In this document: positions 17,916 to 27,260 of the stretch, piece after piece
Layout: every line of letters starts with the position of its first letter
How positions within the stretch are numbered: the stretch's first letter is position 1
Translations under genes and position numbers: made by a program
Assembly (NCBI GenBank): GCA_017984135.1
Contig: JAGNZZ010000004.1
Location: forward strand, 72,014 to 126,276
Length of the DNA stretch: 54,263 bases
Source of the DNA: Chitinophagales bacterium
Lineage (GTDB): Bacteria > Bacteroidota > Bacteroidia > Chitinophagales > JADIYW01
Direction: 5' to 3'
Notes under the pieces: generated by a model
Seen by the model: the letters and a program-made list of their open reading frames with translations, nothing else
Told to the model about the DNA's origin: nothing
Databases searched by the model: none

Positions 17916-19721
17916 TTATACATTCTTCATGTTCAAACTCACGGCTTTTTCTGTACTCATCAAGGTGCCTTCTTCTCCTGTTTTAATTTCGGCGGCATTG
18001 CCTTCGTCAGTATCGATGTGCATTTCAAGTTTAAATTTATCTGAAACACGAATAATAACATTTTTAAATGTCAATGGGCGTTCTTTATCTTCTACATCCA
18101 CACTTACCACATCTTGGTCTTGAACGCCAAACACGGCCGCATCGTTTGGATGCATGTGAATATGACGCCAAGCTACTATCACTCCTTCTTTAATGGTGGT
18201 GGTTCCTGCTTTTCCATCCAATATAATTCCGGGTGAACCTGCTACATTTCCACTTTCGCGCACCGGTGCATCAATGCCTAAGAAAAATTCGTCAGTCTTG
18301 GATATTTCTACTTGGTCTTTACTGCGCAATGGACCTAATATGCGAACCTTTTCAATTTTATTTCTCGGCCCTACTAAAGTTACTGTTTCATTGGCGGCAA
18401 ATTGTCCTGGTTGAGAAAGTGGTTTAAAAGGTGTTAATTCATAATCTTTACCAAATAAAATATCTACGGTTTCTCGTGTTAGATGTACGTGACGTGCAGA
18501 AATAGCAATTGGAATTTTGGGGATACAGTTTACTTTATTTTTTTCTTGTATAATTTTTTGAGCTTCTAATGCAATGGCCAATTGTTCGTCCGTTTTTATG
18601 GCTAATATTTTAACGCGTGCTATTTCATCAGAGATATTTGACACATCATTTTCATTCGTCAACTTGGTAGATTTATTTTTATCATCATCTAAAGTAATGC
18701 CTAAAAAATCCAAACGTTGGCATACACGATTTCTAATTTCATGACTGTTTTCGCCAATACCTCCAGTAAATACCAACACATCAATTCCGCCCATTAATGC
18801 GGCATAAGCGCCGATATATTTGGTTAATCTATGTGTAAAAACTTGAATTGCTGTTCGTGCATCTTCATTTCCTTCGCTGGCTTTTTGGAGTATATCGCGC
18901 ATATCATTGCTTAATCCACTTAAACCTGCTAAGCCAGATTTTTTATTGAGAAAATCTTCAACTTGTTGTGCATTCCAAGCTTCTTTATTTTGTAAAAAAG
19001 AAATAATTCCGGCATCAATATCACCACTTCGAGTACCCATCACCAACCCTTCCATTGGTGTCATTCCCATAGAGGTTTCTATACTTCGACCAAACTCGAC
19101 GGCGCAGGCACTTGCTCCATTTCCCAAATGACAAGAAACTATTCGCAAATGCTTAATGTCTTGCTTTAAGTACGTTCCTACTCTTTCTGCTATATACTTA
19201 TGACTCGTTCCATGGAATCCAAATCGTTTAATATTATATTTTTTAATCAATTCTTTGTCAATGGCATACTGTTTTGCACGATTGGGCAATGTTTGATGAA
19301 AGGCTGTATCAAATATGGCTACATTTGGCAACTCTGGATACACTACTTTTGCATTTTTTATTCCCATTAAATTCGCCGGATTATGCAAAGGTGCAATAGC
19401 ACACAATTCCTCAATGGCTTTTTCCACTTGTTCATCTATTAAAATAGGTTGACTATAATCATCGCCGCCATGTACCACACGATGCCCAATTCCACTAATT
19501 GTTATTCCATTTAGTTTTGTTTTTATTTCTGTTAAACAGAATTCAAGGATTGCATTTAACTCTAAATTACCTGTATATTCTAAGTCTGTTTCATTTAGTT
19601 TAATGATGGGTGTAAGTGGCAATCGTTCTGCATCTAATTCGATAATGGTTTTTTTATTAATCGTATCAATCACATCCGCTTTTAGAGATGAACTCCCACA
19701 ATTAATGACTAAAATATTCAT
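17916..19721 (-). CDS. ackA: Acetate kinase fused to a PduL-type phosphotransacylase
   Basis: A bifunctional chain of 601 residues that should convert acetyl-CoA to acetyl phosphate and then to acetate + ATP (or the reverse). Residues 1-~392 are acetate kinase: NCGSSSLK (7-14), HRVVHGG (80-86), FDTAFH, RFGFHGTSHK (166-175), HLGNGAS (198-204), GTRSGDID (229-236), TGGIGENS (319-326). Residues ~400-601 are a PduL phosphotransacylase: SARHVHL with His411/His413, GPLRSKDQVEIS, WRHIHMHP with His520/522/524, and MHIDTDEGNAAE with His568, matching the zinc-binding histidines of PduL. There is no encapsulation peptide and no microcompartment gene nearby. Non-fused relatives are encoded by separate genes. 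Confidence 0.92.
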   Translation of the reverse strand: MNILVINCGSSSLKADVIDTINKKTIIELDAERLPLTPIIKLNETDLEYTGNLELNAILEFCLTEIKTKLNGITISGIGHRVVHGGDDYSQPILIDEQVEKAIEELCAIAPLHNPANLMGIKNAKVVYPELPNVAIFDTAFHQTLPNRAKQYAIDKELIKKYNIKRFGFHGTSHKYIAERVGTYLKQDIKHLRIVSCHLGNGASACAVEFGRSIETSMGMTPMEGLVMGTRSGDIDAGIISFLQNKEAWNAQQVEDFLNKKSGLAGLSGLSNDMRDILQKASEGNEDARTAIQVFTHRLTKYIGAYAALMGGIDVLVFTGGIGENSHEIRNRVCQRLDFLGITLDDDKNKSTKLTNENDVSNISDEIARVKILAIKTDEQLAIALEAQKIIQEKNKVNCIPKIPIAISARHVHLTRETVDILFGKDYELTPFKPLSQPGQFAANETVTLVGPRNKIEKVRILGPLRSKDQVEISKTDEFFLGIDAPVRESGNVAGSPGIILDGKAGTTTIKEGVIVAWRHIHMHPNDAAVFGVQDQDVVSVDVEDKERPLTFKNVIIRVSDKFKLEMHIDTDEGNAAEIKTGEEGTLMSTEKAVSLNMKNV

Positions 19722-19800
19722 ATTTCAAATTTTGCACGAAGATACTAAAATATAAAAGATATGCTGTTGTAAAAAAAATTGATTAAATAGTTTTACCTTA

Positions 19801-21900
19801 ATGTTTAAATCATTTTACATGAAAAGAATCCTTCTGTTTTTTACTTTAAATTTAATATTTAATCTCCTTTTTTCTATTGATATAAATACGAAAAACATCA
19901 CTATTCTACGTGACAAATATGGTGTTCCACATATCTATGGAAAAACAGATGAAGAAGTAGCCTATGGCTTGGCTTGGGCAACGGCAGAAGATGATTTTAA
20001 AAGTATGCAAGAAAATTTTCTGACCGCACGAAGTAGATTATCGGAAGTAAAAGGAAAAGATGGTGCCATTATGGATTTTTTATGCGCAGTTTTAGGAGCA
20101 CGAGAAACAGTTGATCGACTGTACGACAAGAGCTACTCTCCAAAGTTTAAAAATATGCTGAGTGCTTATGTAAAAGCTGTCAATAAATATGCAGCGCAAC
20201 ATCCTGAAAAAGTATGGATCAAAGATGCCTTTCCGGTTACGGAAAAAGATGTAGTTGTTGGTTATTCCATTGGCTTGGCATTGATGACGAATGTTCCGTT
20301 TGCCATTATGAAAATTTCTGATGGCACGATTGAAAATAAAACTTTGCGAACCCCAAAAGGAAGTAACGCCTTTGCGGTAAATGGAAATAAAACAAAGGAT
20401 GGAAACACCTATTTAGGTATCAATTCGCATCAACCACTAGAAGGACCATATTCATGGTATGAAGCGCATTTGCATTCAGAAGAAGGGTGGAACATCTTGG
20501 GTGGAACATTCCCAGGTGGTGTCACTATTTTTCATGGTGCCAATGAACATTTAGGTTGGGCACATACAGTTAGTTTTGCCGACCACGATGATGTTTATAA
20601 ATTAGAAATGCATCCACAAAAAAAATTGACCTATAAATTTGATGGAAAATGGTTGACATTGAAAGAAAAAAAAATAAGAATGTGGGTGAAGTTATTTTGG
20701 ATAATAAAAATCCCTGTTACCAAAAAATATTACGAAAGTGTATATGGGCCAACGTTGGAAAAAGATGGCAATTACTATTCCATTCGTTTCCTATCTGCAT
20801 TTGATATACGTGGAGCAGAGCAATGGTACCACATGAATAAAGCAAGCAACTTTGATGAATTTCAAACAGCCTTAAAAGAATTAGCTTTGCCAGGAATGAA
20901 TATCATTTATGCTGATAAAAATAACAATATTATGTACTTAGACAACGGTCAGTTTCCGAAGAAGAACAAAGGATATGATTGGTGGCATGTGGTTCCCGGA
21001 AATACTTCGGCAACACTTTGGAAAGCCAATGATTATTACCCTTATGACAGTTTATTAAAAGTAATCAATCCAAATTGTGGCTATATTTTCAACAATAACA
21101 ATACGCCATTTAATTGTACATCCAAAGAAGACAATCCTGATAAAAATAAACAAGCATTAAAAGACTATTATTTTGCATATAACGACAATCGAGCGTTGAG
21201 AACAAGTTATCTGTTTGCATCAAAAGGAAAAATATCGTATGATGAATTTAAGGCCATTAAATACGATCAAACATTTATGCAACCTGCTTATAATTATGCG
21301 ATGATTAACATTGAAGATATTTTACAATTAGACACTCAAAAATATCCTCAAATAAAAGAAAGTATTGAAGTTTTAAAAAAATGGAATAGAAGGGCGGATG
21401 TAAACAACAAACAAGCTGCGCTCGTTGCTTTAGTAGTAAAGAGTATTATTGATAAAATTATTGAAGAAGGACATTTTCCGGCAGTACAAACACGTATAAA
21501 AGAATGGTTTTTAGTGAAAAGCGTTGAAGATGCACAAAAACATTTATTAAAGCATTTTGGCAAATTAGAAATCCCATTAGGCGATTTGCAAAAATTAGTT
21601 CGTGGCTCGAAGGAGTTGCCTATTGGTGGCATTCCGGATGTTAATGCAACCATGTGGCTAAGCAAGCATAAGAATGGCACCTACAAAGCAGAAGCCGGCG
21701 AAACTTATATAGAATTGGTGCAATTCACTAAAAATGGTCCTATTATCGAAAGTATTTCACCTTATGGCAGCAGTAATGAGGAAGGCAGCAAACACTACAA
21801 CGATCAAATGGAATTATTTGTTCAACAAAAATGTAAAAAAATGACCATGAATTATGCTGAGCTGATAGAGGAAAAAGAAAGTATGTATCATCCAAATTAA
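19801..21900 (+). CDS. Penicillin-acylase family (S45) N-terminal-nucleophile hydrolase
   Basis: An amidase of the penicillin/acyl-homoserine-lactone acylase family, exported and normally processed autocatalytically into two chains. Signal: DKYGVPHIYGKTDEEVAYGLAWATAEDDF (residues ~38-66) is the family N-terminal region, and KGSNAFAVNG (186-195) holds the predicted nucleophile Ser188, the first residue of the beta chain after cleavage. INSHQPL, FHGANEHLGWAHT and DNGQFP follow. The chain is 699 residues. The hydrophobic export signal starts at Met7 (MKRILLFFTLNLIF), so ATG 19819 is an alternative start. The substrate is unknown. Divergent from ackA-pduL. Confidence 0.88.
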   Translation: MFKSFYMKRILLFFTLNLIFNLLFSIDINTKNITILRDKYGVPHIYGKTDEEVAYGLAWATAEDDFKSMQENFLTARSRLSEVKGKDGAIMDFLCAVLGARETVDRLYDKSYSPKFKNMLSAYVKAVNKYAAQHPEKVWIKDAFPVTEKDVVVGYSIGLALMTNVPFAIMKISDGTIENKTLRTPKGSNAFAVNGNKTKDGNTYLGINSHQPLEGPYSWYEAHLHSEEGWNILGGTFPGGVTIFHGANEHLGWAHTVSFADHDDVYKLEMHPQKKLTYKFDGKWLTLKEKKIRMWVKLFWIIKIPVTKKYYESVYGPTLEKDGNYYSIRFLSAFDIRGAEQWYHMNKASNFDEFQTALKELALPGMNIIYADKNNNIMYLDNGQFPKKNKGYDWWHVVPGNTSATLWKANDYYPYDSLLKVINPNCGYIFNNNNTPFNCTSKEDNPDKNKQALKDYYFAYNDNRALRTSYLFASKGKISYDEFKAIKYDQTFMQPAYNYAMINIEDILQLDTQKYPQIKESIEVLKKWNRRADVNNKQAALVALVVKSIIDKIIEEGHFPAVQTRIKEWFLVKSVEDAQKHLLKHFGKLEIPLGDLQKLVRGSKELPIGGIPDVNATMWLSKHKNGTYKAEAGETYIELVQFTKNGPIIESISPYGSSNEEGSKHYNDQMELFVQQKCKKMTMNYAELIEEKESMYHPN

Positions 21901-21992
21901 ATTTATCATCTTTTGTATATCAATTATATTCAAAAAATAAGTAGTTTCAAATTATTAAAATGGACTTATATAAGCATCTTAAACCAAATTAA

Positions 21993-22814
21993 ATGGAGCA
22001 AAAAATAAAATTAAACTTAGGAAGAATACAAGAAACATTGTTGCTTCCATTGGTATCTAGAGCAAAAGAAACTCAATATAAAAATCCTTTATTGAACGAC
22101 TCAAAAGCAGTTGAATTATTTAATCAATTAGATGTAAACAGAAAGAAATTACTGAGCAATATTACTGAAATTGGAGTGCAAGGATTGGCATATCGTGCCT
22201 TTAAAATGGATGAAGCGATTAAAGCCTTTTTACAGAAACATCCAAATGGAAAGATTTTAGATATTGGCGCTGGCTTAGACACCACTTATTATAGATGCGA
22301 CAATGGAAAAGCGCTTTGGTTCGATTTAGATATGCCGGATTCCATTGCCTTGCGCACACAACTTTTACCACCACCTAACTCACGCGTAACGTATATTGCA
22401 AAATCCATGTTTGATTACACTTGGATAGATGATATCGGTGATATATCCAATGGATTATTCATTACCATTCCTGGTGTTTTACCCTATTTTAAAGAAGAAG
22501 AAGTTCAAAAATTATTGACTACCATTGCACCTAGATTAAAAGGCGCAGAAATTATGTTTGATGTCATTTCTCAGATGGGACGTTTTTTTGTAGATATGCG
22601 CATTAAAGCTGCCGGCATGAAAGAAGCCCATTTAGAATGGGGAATTTTAGACCCAAAAACAGTTACCAATTGGAGTGAACATATTGAGTTAGTTAGAACA
22701 ATAAAGTTTTTTGAGAAAATGCCCAAAAGCAATCGAAGAATTAGTACCTCTTTAGCCATGCAATTCAATAAATTGTTTGATATGACACAACTATTTCATC
22801 TTCGATTTGTGTGA
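21993..22814 (+). CDS. Class I SAM-dependent methyltransferase, LCM/PPM1 family
   Basis: A 273-residue O-methyltransferase of the leucine carboxyl methyltransferase-like family (PF04072), whose bacterial members methylate polyketides or small acids. The SAM site is GKILDIGAGLDTTYYR (~residues 86-101); LWFDLDMPDSI is the acidic loop, and FITIPGVLPYFKEEEVQKLL matches the conserved post-II region. RTQLLPPPNSRVTYIAKSMFD is also typical. It stands alone, 92 bp after the S45 hydrolase on the same strand and ahead of a strong shared terminator. The substrate is not predictable. Confidence 0.82.
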   Translation: MEQKIKLNLGRIQETLLLPLVSRAKETQYKNPLLNDSKAVELFNQLDVNRKKLLSNITEIGVQGLAYRAFKMDEAIKAFLQKHPNGKILDIGAGLDTTYYRCDNGKALWFDLDMPDSIALRTQLLPPPNSRVTYIAKSMFDYTWIDDIGDISNGLFITIPGVLPYFKEEEVQKLLTTIAPRLKGAEIMFDVISQMGRFFVDMRIKAAGMKEAHLEWGILDPKTVTNWSEHIELVRTIKFFEKMPKSNRRISTSLAMQFNKLFDMTQLFHLRFV

Positions 22815-22846
22815 TGTATTTTTATTGATTCGCGATAGAATAAAAC

Positions 22847-22879
22847 AAAAAAATGTGTACCGAAGTACACATTTTTTTT
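22847..22879. terminator. Bidirectional Rho-independent terminator
   Basis: A 10-bp stem AAATGTGTAC / GTACACATTT (22851-22860, 22865-22874) flanked by A and T runs lies between the convergent methyltransferase (+) and the beta-barrel gene (-). Read on the minus strand the loop is UUCG closed by C-G, an extra-stable tetraloop. Confidence 0.9.
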
Positions 22880-22897
22880 AATTTCATTTAGCCAATT

Positions 22898-24040
22898 TTA
22901 TTTTGATTTCTTTTTAATTTGGTCGAAGCTCATTCGTAAACCTAAATTAAAATACAATGATGAAGCGTTGAATTTTTGTCCAGGCTCATCCATTGGTTTA
23001 TCTAAATCTACTTGTGGTTTATTTGGATCTAAATCTAATAATTCTTTGAAACCATAACGAGCAGTGTTTGAATTTTCATCAATATGTTTATTGTATTTAT
23101 AATGTGTTAAAAATGCAGGTGCTTCTGACGCATTTGCAATATTTAATGGCATTCCACCTTCCGGAACAATTAAATCCAATAAGAAATCTGCCGGAACACC
23201 TAATACTTTTAATGAAGTAGTTTGTTTGTATTCTTCAAATATTGTTTCTTTCAAAGTGATAGTATAAGCTTGAACACGTGCTTCTGCAAACATGGTCAAC
23301 ATTTTATTCAATTTAATATCAAACCCAATTGATGCGCTTACCCCTAAAGTAGGATGGAATGATGTTTTTGCTTTTCCTACAATTTTAATTTGTAATTCCA
23401 ATAAATCTTTAATATGAACCGGAATAACTGGGAAGCCACTTAAGGTTTCTAAAACACGACCTTGATTGTCTTTTATATAAGCTCTGGAAATGGAGTTTCC
23501 AAATATTGGAGCCACTAAACCCGCACGACCAGTAACGCCGAAACGTTTACCATTATCCCAACGCATCACTAAGTGCGGCGAAACATAAATACCAAATGTT
23601 CCTGTTTTTTGGGTAGCATAATATGTTTCTAAATCAATTTTTGCATCCAAGCGTTCTGGATGCCAAGCAAATGTATGTAAGATATCGATTCCAATGTATT
23701 TATTGAACATGTGACCCCAACCAAAATTAAAAGCAAAACCTCCACCATTTGTTCCCACTAACGGTTGTACATCTAATGTGTTTCCATGTTGATACCAATA
23801 TTTATCACCTACTTCTTTTAAAGGTGAGCGTCTGTTCGTTGATAGAAACGGAATACCATAACCACCACTAATATTAATATACCATGCTTTACCTTCTGGT
23901 CTAGGCTTATCTTTTTTAGATTTTTTTGTTTTAGTTTTAGCCATCGACATAGATGAAAATTCTTTTGCAAAAGAATTTTCAGTAGCGAATAAACCAATGG
24001 TTGACAGAGCGAAAATACCTGTAATCAACAATTTCTTCAT
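22898..24040 (-). CDS. Putative outer-membrane beta-barrel protein
   Basis: A 380-residue protein of unknown function. A signal peptide (MKKLLITGIFALSTIGLFA) is followed by a short Lys-rich segment (KTKTKKSKKDKPRPEG) and then amphipathic beta strands with aromatic girdles (WYINISGGYGIPF, GGGFAFNFGWGHMFNKYIGI, HPTLGVSASIGFDIKL, MLTMFAEARVQAYTITL). It ends with SSLYFNLGLRMSF, a strand with a C-terminal aromatic residue as in barrel proteins. I do not recognise a specific family. Its terminator is shared with the convergent methyltransferase; fabG lies 138 bp upstream on the same strand. Confidence 0.7.
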   Translation of the reverse strand: MKKLLITGIFALSTIGLFATENSFAKEFSSMSMAKTKTKKSKKDKPRPEGKAWYINISGGYGIPFLSTNRRSPLKEVGDKYWYQHGNTLDVQPLVGTNGGGFAFNFGWGHMFNKYIGIDILHTFAWHPERLDAKIDLETYYATQKTGTFGIYVSPHLVMRWDNGKRFGVTGRAGLVAPIFGNSISRAYIKDNQGRVLETLSGFPVIPVHIKDLLELQIKIVGKAKTSFHPTLGVSASIGFDIKLNKMLTMFAEARVQAYTITLKETIFEEYKQTTSLKVLGVPADFLLDLIVPEGGMPLNIANASEAPAFLTHYKYNKHIDENSNTARYGFKELLDLDPNKPQVDLDKPMDEPGQKFNASSLYFNLGLRMSFDQIKKKSK

Positions 24041-24178
24041 AATAGTTATTTTAGGTTGTTATTTGGTTAGATAATGTTATAAAAAAAATAGCAGTGTTAA
24101 ATTTTGTTATTTATTTAATCACATAATATTACAAAAAAAAAAACAAATAAAAAATTTAATGTTCATTTATTTTCAATA

Positions 24179-25504
24179 TCAAGCACCTATCATGCTTCCA
24201 CCGCAAGCACGAACGCATTGACCGTTTACGCCGTCAGAAAGTGGAGATGCCAAGAATCCAATTAATTCGGCAATATCTTCCGGTACGCCACCTTGTTTTA
24301 AAGTAGATAAACGTCTTCCACCTTCTTTAATAAAGAAAGGTAAATTTTCTGTCATTTTAGTTTCAATAAATCCAGGTGCCACCGCATTGGCAAAAATAAC
24401 TTTATTAGTAGTAGCTAATGCTTGTGTAAATCCAATTACACCAGATTTAGTTAATGAGTAATTTGTTTGACCAACATTTCCTGCAATACCAGAAATCGAA
24501 GATAAACTCACTACTTTTGCATTTTTTGAAAACCCTTTTTGTACAAATGTATCGGTTAAGTTAATTACTGCTTTCAAGTTTACATTTAAAACAGCACGCC
24601 ATTGATCCATACTCATTTTAGCAATGGTTTTATCGCGAGTAATACCGGCATTGTTCACTAAAATATCCAACTTACCATATTTACCTAAAACAAATTCTTG
24701 TAATTCTTGTGCAGCACCATCTTTTGTAATATCTAATAATTTAGCATCACCATTAATTTCTTGTGCTAATGCATTGGCATCATCTGCTGCTTGAGGCACA
24801 TCCACAATAATAACGGTTGCGCCTTCGCGATGCAATACTTTTGCGGCTGCTGCGCCAATTCCACGAGCACCACCTGTTACAATGGCAATTTTACCTTGTA
24901 ATAAATTTTCTTGAGATGAAATATTTTGACCATCTGCTTTATTTAATTCCACTACTTGACCGGTAATAAAAGGTGATTTATCGCTCAAGAAAAAAGTAGC
25001 TGCTTTCACCACTTCGTATGCTTGAACATCGTCGTTTGTAATTTTTAATAAATTAACCGTTACGCCTTTTTTTCCGCCAATTTCTTTTGATAATGCTCTT
25101 GAAAATCCATCAATAGAACGTTGAACCGTAAAACTAGTTACGGAACTTGTATCTAATTTAGAAACAATAACAATACGACCATTTGCTGCAATTTTATTCA
25201 CTGTATTTTTTATGGAGGTAAATAAATCTTCTAAGTCTTCAATTGTTTGCATGCCCACGCAACTTACCACCAAGCCATCAATTTGGGCATCGTAGATAGT
25301 AGCTACATCACATTTATCATTCAATAATTTTTGAATTTCATGAGAAAATTCTGTTTCATTGCCGGCAACAGTAATTTTCTTAGTTTGTAATTCTGCATCT
25401 GAAAATGCGTTGCCATTTCGTTTTAAAATAGGTGGAACAGGAACCGGAATATTCAACGTTTTTAAAACCCGTCTTACGGAGCTATTTTGTAAGTAATCGT
25501 ACAT
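24179..25504 (-). CDS. High-molecular-weight FabG (3-oxoacyl-ACP/CoA reductase, FabG4-like)
   Basis: Reduces 3-oxoacyl thioesters with NAD(P)H in fatty-acid metabolism. The chain is 441 residues, against ~245 for ordinary FabG. A degenerate N-terminal Rossmann/flavodoxin-like domain (~1-200, with IDGLVVSCVGMQTIEDL and GRIVIVSKLD) precedes a canonical SDR domain: GKIAIVTGGARGIGAAA, NNAGITRDKT, SLSSISGIAGNVGQTNYSLTKSG (the Ser-Tyr-Lys triad) and NAVAPGFIETKMT. The layout matches mycobacterial FabG4. A -7 box lies 44 bp before the start. The MarR regulator is transcribed divergently and is its likely regulator. Confidence 0.88.
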   Translation of the reverse strand: MYDYLQNSSVRRVLKTLNIPVPVPPILKRNGNAFSDAELQTKKITVAGNETEFSHEIQKLLNDKCDVATIYDAQIDGLVVSCVGMQTIEDLEDLFTSIKNTVNKIAANGRIVIVSKLDTSSVTSFTVQRSIDGFSRALSKEIGGKKGVTVNLLKITNDDVQAYEVVKAATFFLSDKSPFITGQVVELNKADGQNISSQENLLQGKIAIVTGGARGIGAAAAKVLHREGATVIIVDVPQAADDANALAQEINGDAKLLDITKDGAAQELQEFVLGKYGKLDILVNNAGITRDKTIAKMSMDQWRAVLNVNLKAVINLTDTFVQKGFSKNAKVVSLSSISGIAGNVGQTNYSLTKSGVIGFTQALATTNKVIFANAVAPGFIETKMTENLPFFIKEGGRRLSTLKQGGVPEDIAELIGFLASPLSDGVNGQCVRACGGSMIGA

Positions 25505-25548
25505 TTTTTATCTTTTTTTTAAAAGTGTTAAACTGTTTTTTTGTAGCA

Positions 25549-25556
25549 CAAATATA
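25549..25556 (-). promoter_or_regulatory. -7 promoter box of fabG
   Basis: TATATTTG on the minus strand, followed by TGC, matches TAnnTTTG. The ATG is 44 bp downstream. No TTG is present at the expected -33 distance, so a regulator or activator may compensate. Confidence 0.5.
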
Positions 25557-25620
25557 CATTATGAATAGACTTAAATCTCATTTCCATTATATTAATTATC
25601 CTTGGAAAATAATTTCATAA

Positions 25621-25637
25621 AATCCAATGCATGCATT
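25621..25637 (+). promoter_or_regulatory. Putative operator shared with the acyl-CoA dehydrogenase gene
   Basis: AATCCAATGCATGCATT contains the 12-bp palindrome AATGCATGCATT (25626-25637). The same 17 bp recurs at 30022-30038 in the sense orientation of the acyl-CoA dehydrogenase gene. Here the element ends 56 bp before the MarR ATG. Confidence 0.65.
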
Positions 25638-25693
25638 TATTTTTTTTGCCATTGCAAGATACAAAATGTCTTTTTATTATTTACTTTTATTGC

Positions 25694-26158
25694 ATGGATT
25701 TATTTCAAGATACTGCTAATAAAATGGTATTATATCATTTGCGAACTTCATGGTTAAATTTATCAAAAGCATTTAACGATAAAGCACACCAATACAATGG
25801 CACTATTTCTATGGCATTTTTGCTGATGGCCATTTATGAAGAAGATGGCGTTCCGGTGACCAAAATTGCGCCACGTATAGGCATGGAACCAAATAGTTTA
25901 TCCAGAACGCTAAACACATTGGAAGAAAATGGATTTTTAATTCGAAAACCCGATGAAAATGACCAACGCAAAGTTTTGGTATATTTAACGGAAGAAGGCA
26001 AAAAACATAGAAAAATAGCGTTAAAAACAGTGTTTGATTTAGAAAAACAAATCACTCAAAAACTCACTCAAAAACAACTTAACGCATTCAAGGATGTCAT
26101 TACTCAAGTAGGCAATGCATTAGAAGATTTTGGAAAAGGATTGGAGAAATATTCATAA
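25694..26158 (+). CDS. MarR-family transcriptional regulator
   Basis: A winged helix-turn-helix dimeric regulator of 154 residues from the ATG at 25694 (MDLFQDTANKMVLYHL). The open frame could start at 25631, but those 21 codons are Phe/Leu-rich, unlike the family, and cover the putative operator. The DNA-binding core is VPVTKIAPRIGMEPNSLSRTLNTLEENGFL, followed by the wing IRKPDENDQRKVLVYLTEEG; C-terminal helices (DLEKQITQKLTQKQLNAFK) dimerise. Divergent from fabG, with a palindromic operator between them. It is likely a regulator of fatty-acid genes that responds to an acyl-type ligand; that role is inferred. Confidence 0.9.
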   Translation: MDLFQDTANKMVLYHLRTSWLNLSKAFNDKAHQYNGTISMAFLLMAIYEEDGVPVTKIAPRIGMEPNSLSRTLNTLEENGFLIRKPDENDQRKVLVYLTEEGKKHRKIALKTVFDLEKQITQKLTQKQLNAFKDVITQVGNALEDFGKGLEKYS

Positions 26159-26183
26159 ACACTAACAGTAACTTTAAATTATA

Positions 26184-26224
26184 TACCGTGCAATTTTAAA
26201 ATAAAATTTTAAAATTGCACGGTA
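26184..26224. repeat. 19-bp perfect inverted repeat with a 3-nt spacer
   Basis: The left arm (26184-26202) and right arm (26206-26224) are exact reverse complements around AAA; the core arm reads ACCGTGCAATTTTAAAAT. No T run follows on either strand, so it is not a standard terminator. It sits 25 bp after the MarR stop. Confidence 0.8.
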
Positions 26225-26408
26225 AAAATTATGGGAAGATTAAGAACGCAATACAAATATTAGCAGCCATGTCCGTCAAACAAATGGATGGTATAATAAT
26301 AAGAATATCAAAGATTTAAAAATCTCCCCAATTCTTATATACTTTACCTGATAAATTAACAGAACTACTATAATCTAAAAATCAGTAGATTTCCTTACAA
26401 TACGATTC

Positions 26409-27260
26409 CTATTCAAACTTTATTTTTCCAATCAAATCATTAAAATATTGCAGGTTCCAAATTTCCAATAATTTTTCATCCTTAATAAAACGTACTACAT
26501 CTTCTTTCACCTTATCAAAAGAAACCGATTTAATTTTTTCTTGCAGCAATGCTGTAATTTGTTTTTCTGATATTGTTTTTTTATTCCAATCACCCGTATT
26601 TATTGCTCTTTGTAAAAAATGTTTCATGTCTAACGGAATACCATTTTTTATATACCATTCCAAATCATACCAATCTCGTCCTTTTATTCTGTTTTTCCAT
26701 TTTCTAAACAGCAACGCATGCATTTTTCCTGCAAATAAATTAGAGCGCGTAAAACATTTTACATAAAATGAAAACGGACGAAGTAATAATTTTTCTTCTG
26801 TTTTATAACCCAGTGGCGGCTCGCAATCTACTTCAATTTTTACTTTAATACTCTTATTGGATTGGATGCCGGCTTGCTGTACAATATCTTCCAAAACCAA
26901 TTCTTTCCAAATAGTATTTGATTTAAGAAAAGCAGATTCTATCGAAGTTTTTATTCGTTTATCTTTCTCCTTGATGTTAACTTTCATACCAATGGCTTCA
27001 AACTCCGTAACGATTGCTGCGAAATAAGTTTCTAAAGAAAAGTCAGGATTTTTTTCTAACAAAGAAAAATCTAAATCGTCGGAAAATCTATCCAAACCAT
27101 AAAAAATACGCAATGCTGTGCCACCATAAAATGCAGCGTTTTCAAAAAAATCGGTGCGCGACAAACCTGCTAATGCAATTTCTTGCATAATTTCTCGCAA
27201 AGCCGATAATGTTTCGTCGTCATTCGTTGGCTTATAGGCTGCCATCCAATCTTTTATCAT
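26409..27260 (-). CDS. abiEii: AbiEii/AbiGii-type nucleotidyltransferase toxin
   Basis: Toxin of a type IV (AbiE) toxin-antitoxin pair; family members are nucleotidyltransferases that block growth and give phage abortive infection. The 283 residues show YGGTALRIFYGLDRFSDDLDFSL (45-67): the GGT motif at 46-48 and the metal-binding Asp62/Asp64. KIEVDCEPP and NRIKGRDWYDLEWYI are further conserved stretches (NTase fold, DUF1814 family). Its start overlaps the antitoxin stop by 4 bp (ATGA), which couples translation. The 250 bp downstream to marR contain no gene. Confidence 0.9.
   Translation of the reverse strand: MIKDWMAAYKPTNDDETLSALREIMQEIALAGLSRTDFFENAAFYGGTALRIFYGLDRFSDDLDFSLLEKNPDFSLETYFAAIVTEFEAIGMKVNIKEKDKRIKTSIESAFLKSNTIWKELVLEDIVQQAGIQSNKSIKVKIEVDCEPPLGYKTEEKLLLRPFSFYVKCFTRSNLFAGKMHALLFRKWKNRIKGRDWYDLEWYIKNGIPLDMKHFLQRAINTGDWNKKTISEKQITALLQEKIKSVSFDKVKEDVVRFIKDEKLLEIWNLQYFNDLIGKIKFE

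Noticed and set aside
25631-25693. Longer MarR N-terminus from ATG 25631
   Set aside because: The added codons are hydrophobic and lie on the putative operator; the MarR domain starts naturally at 25694.
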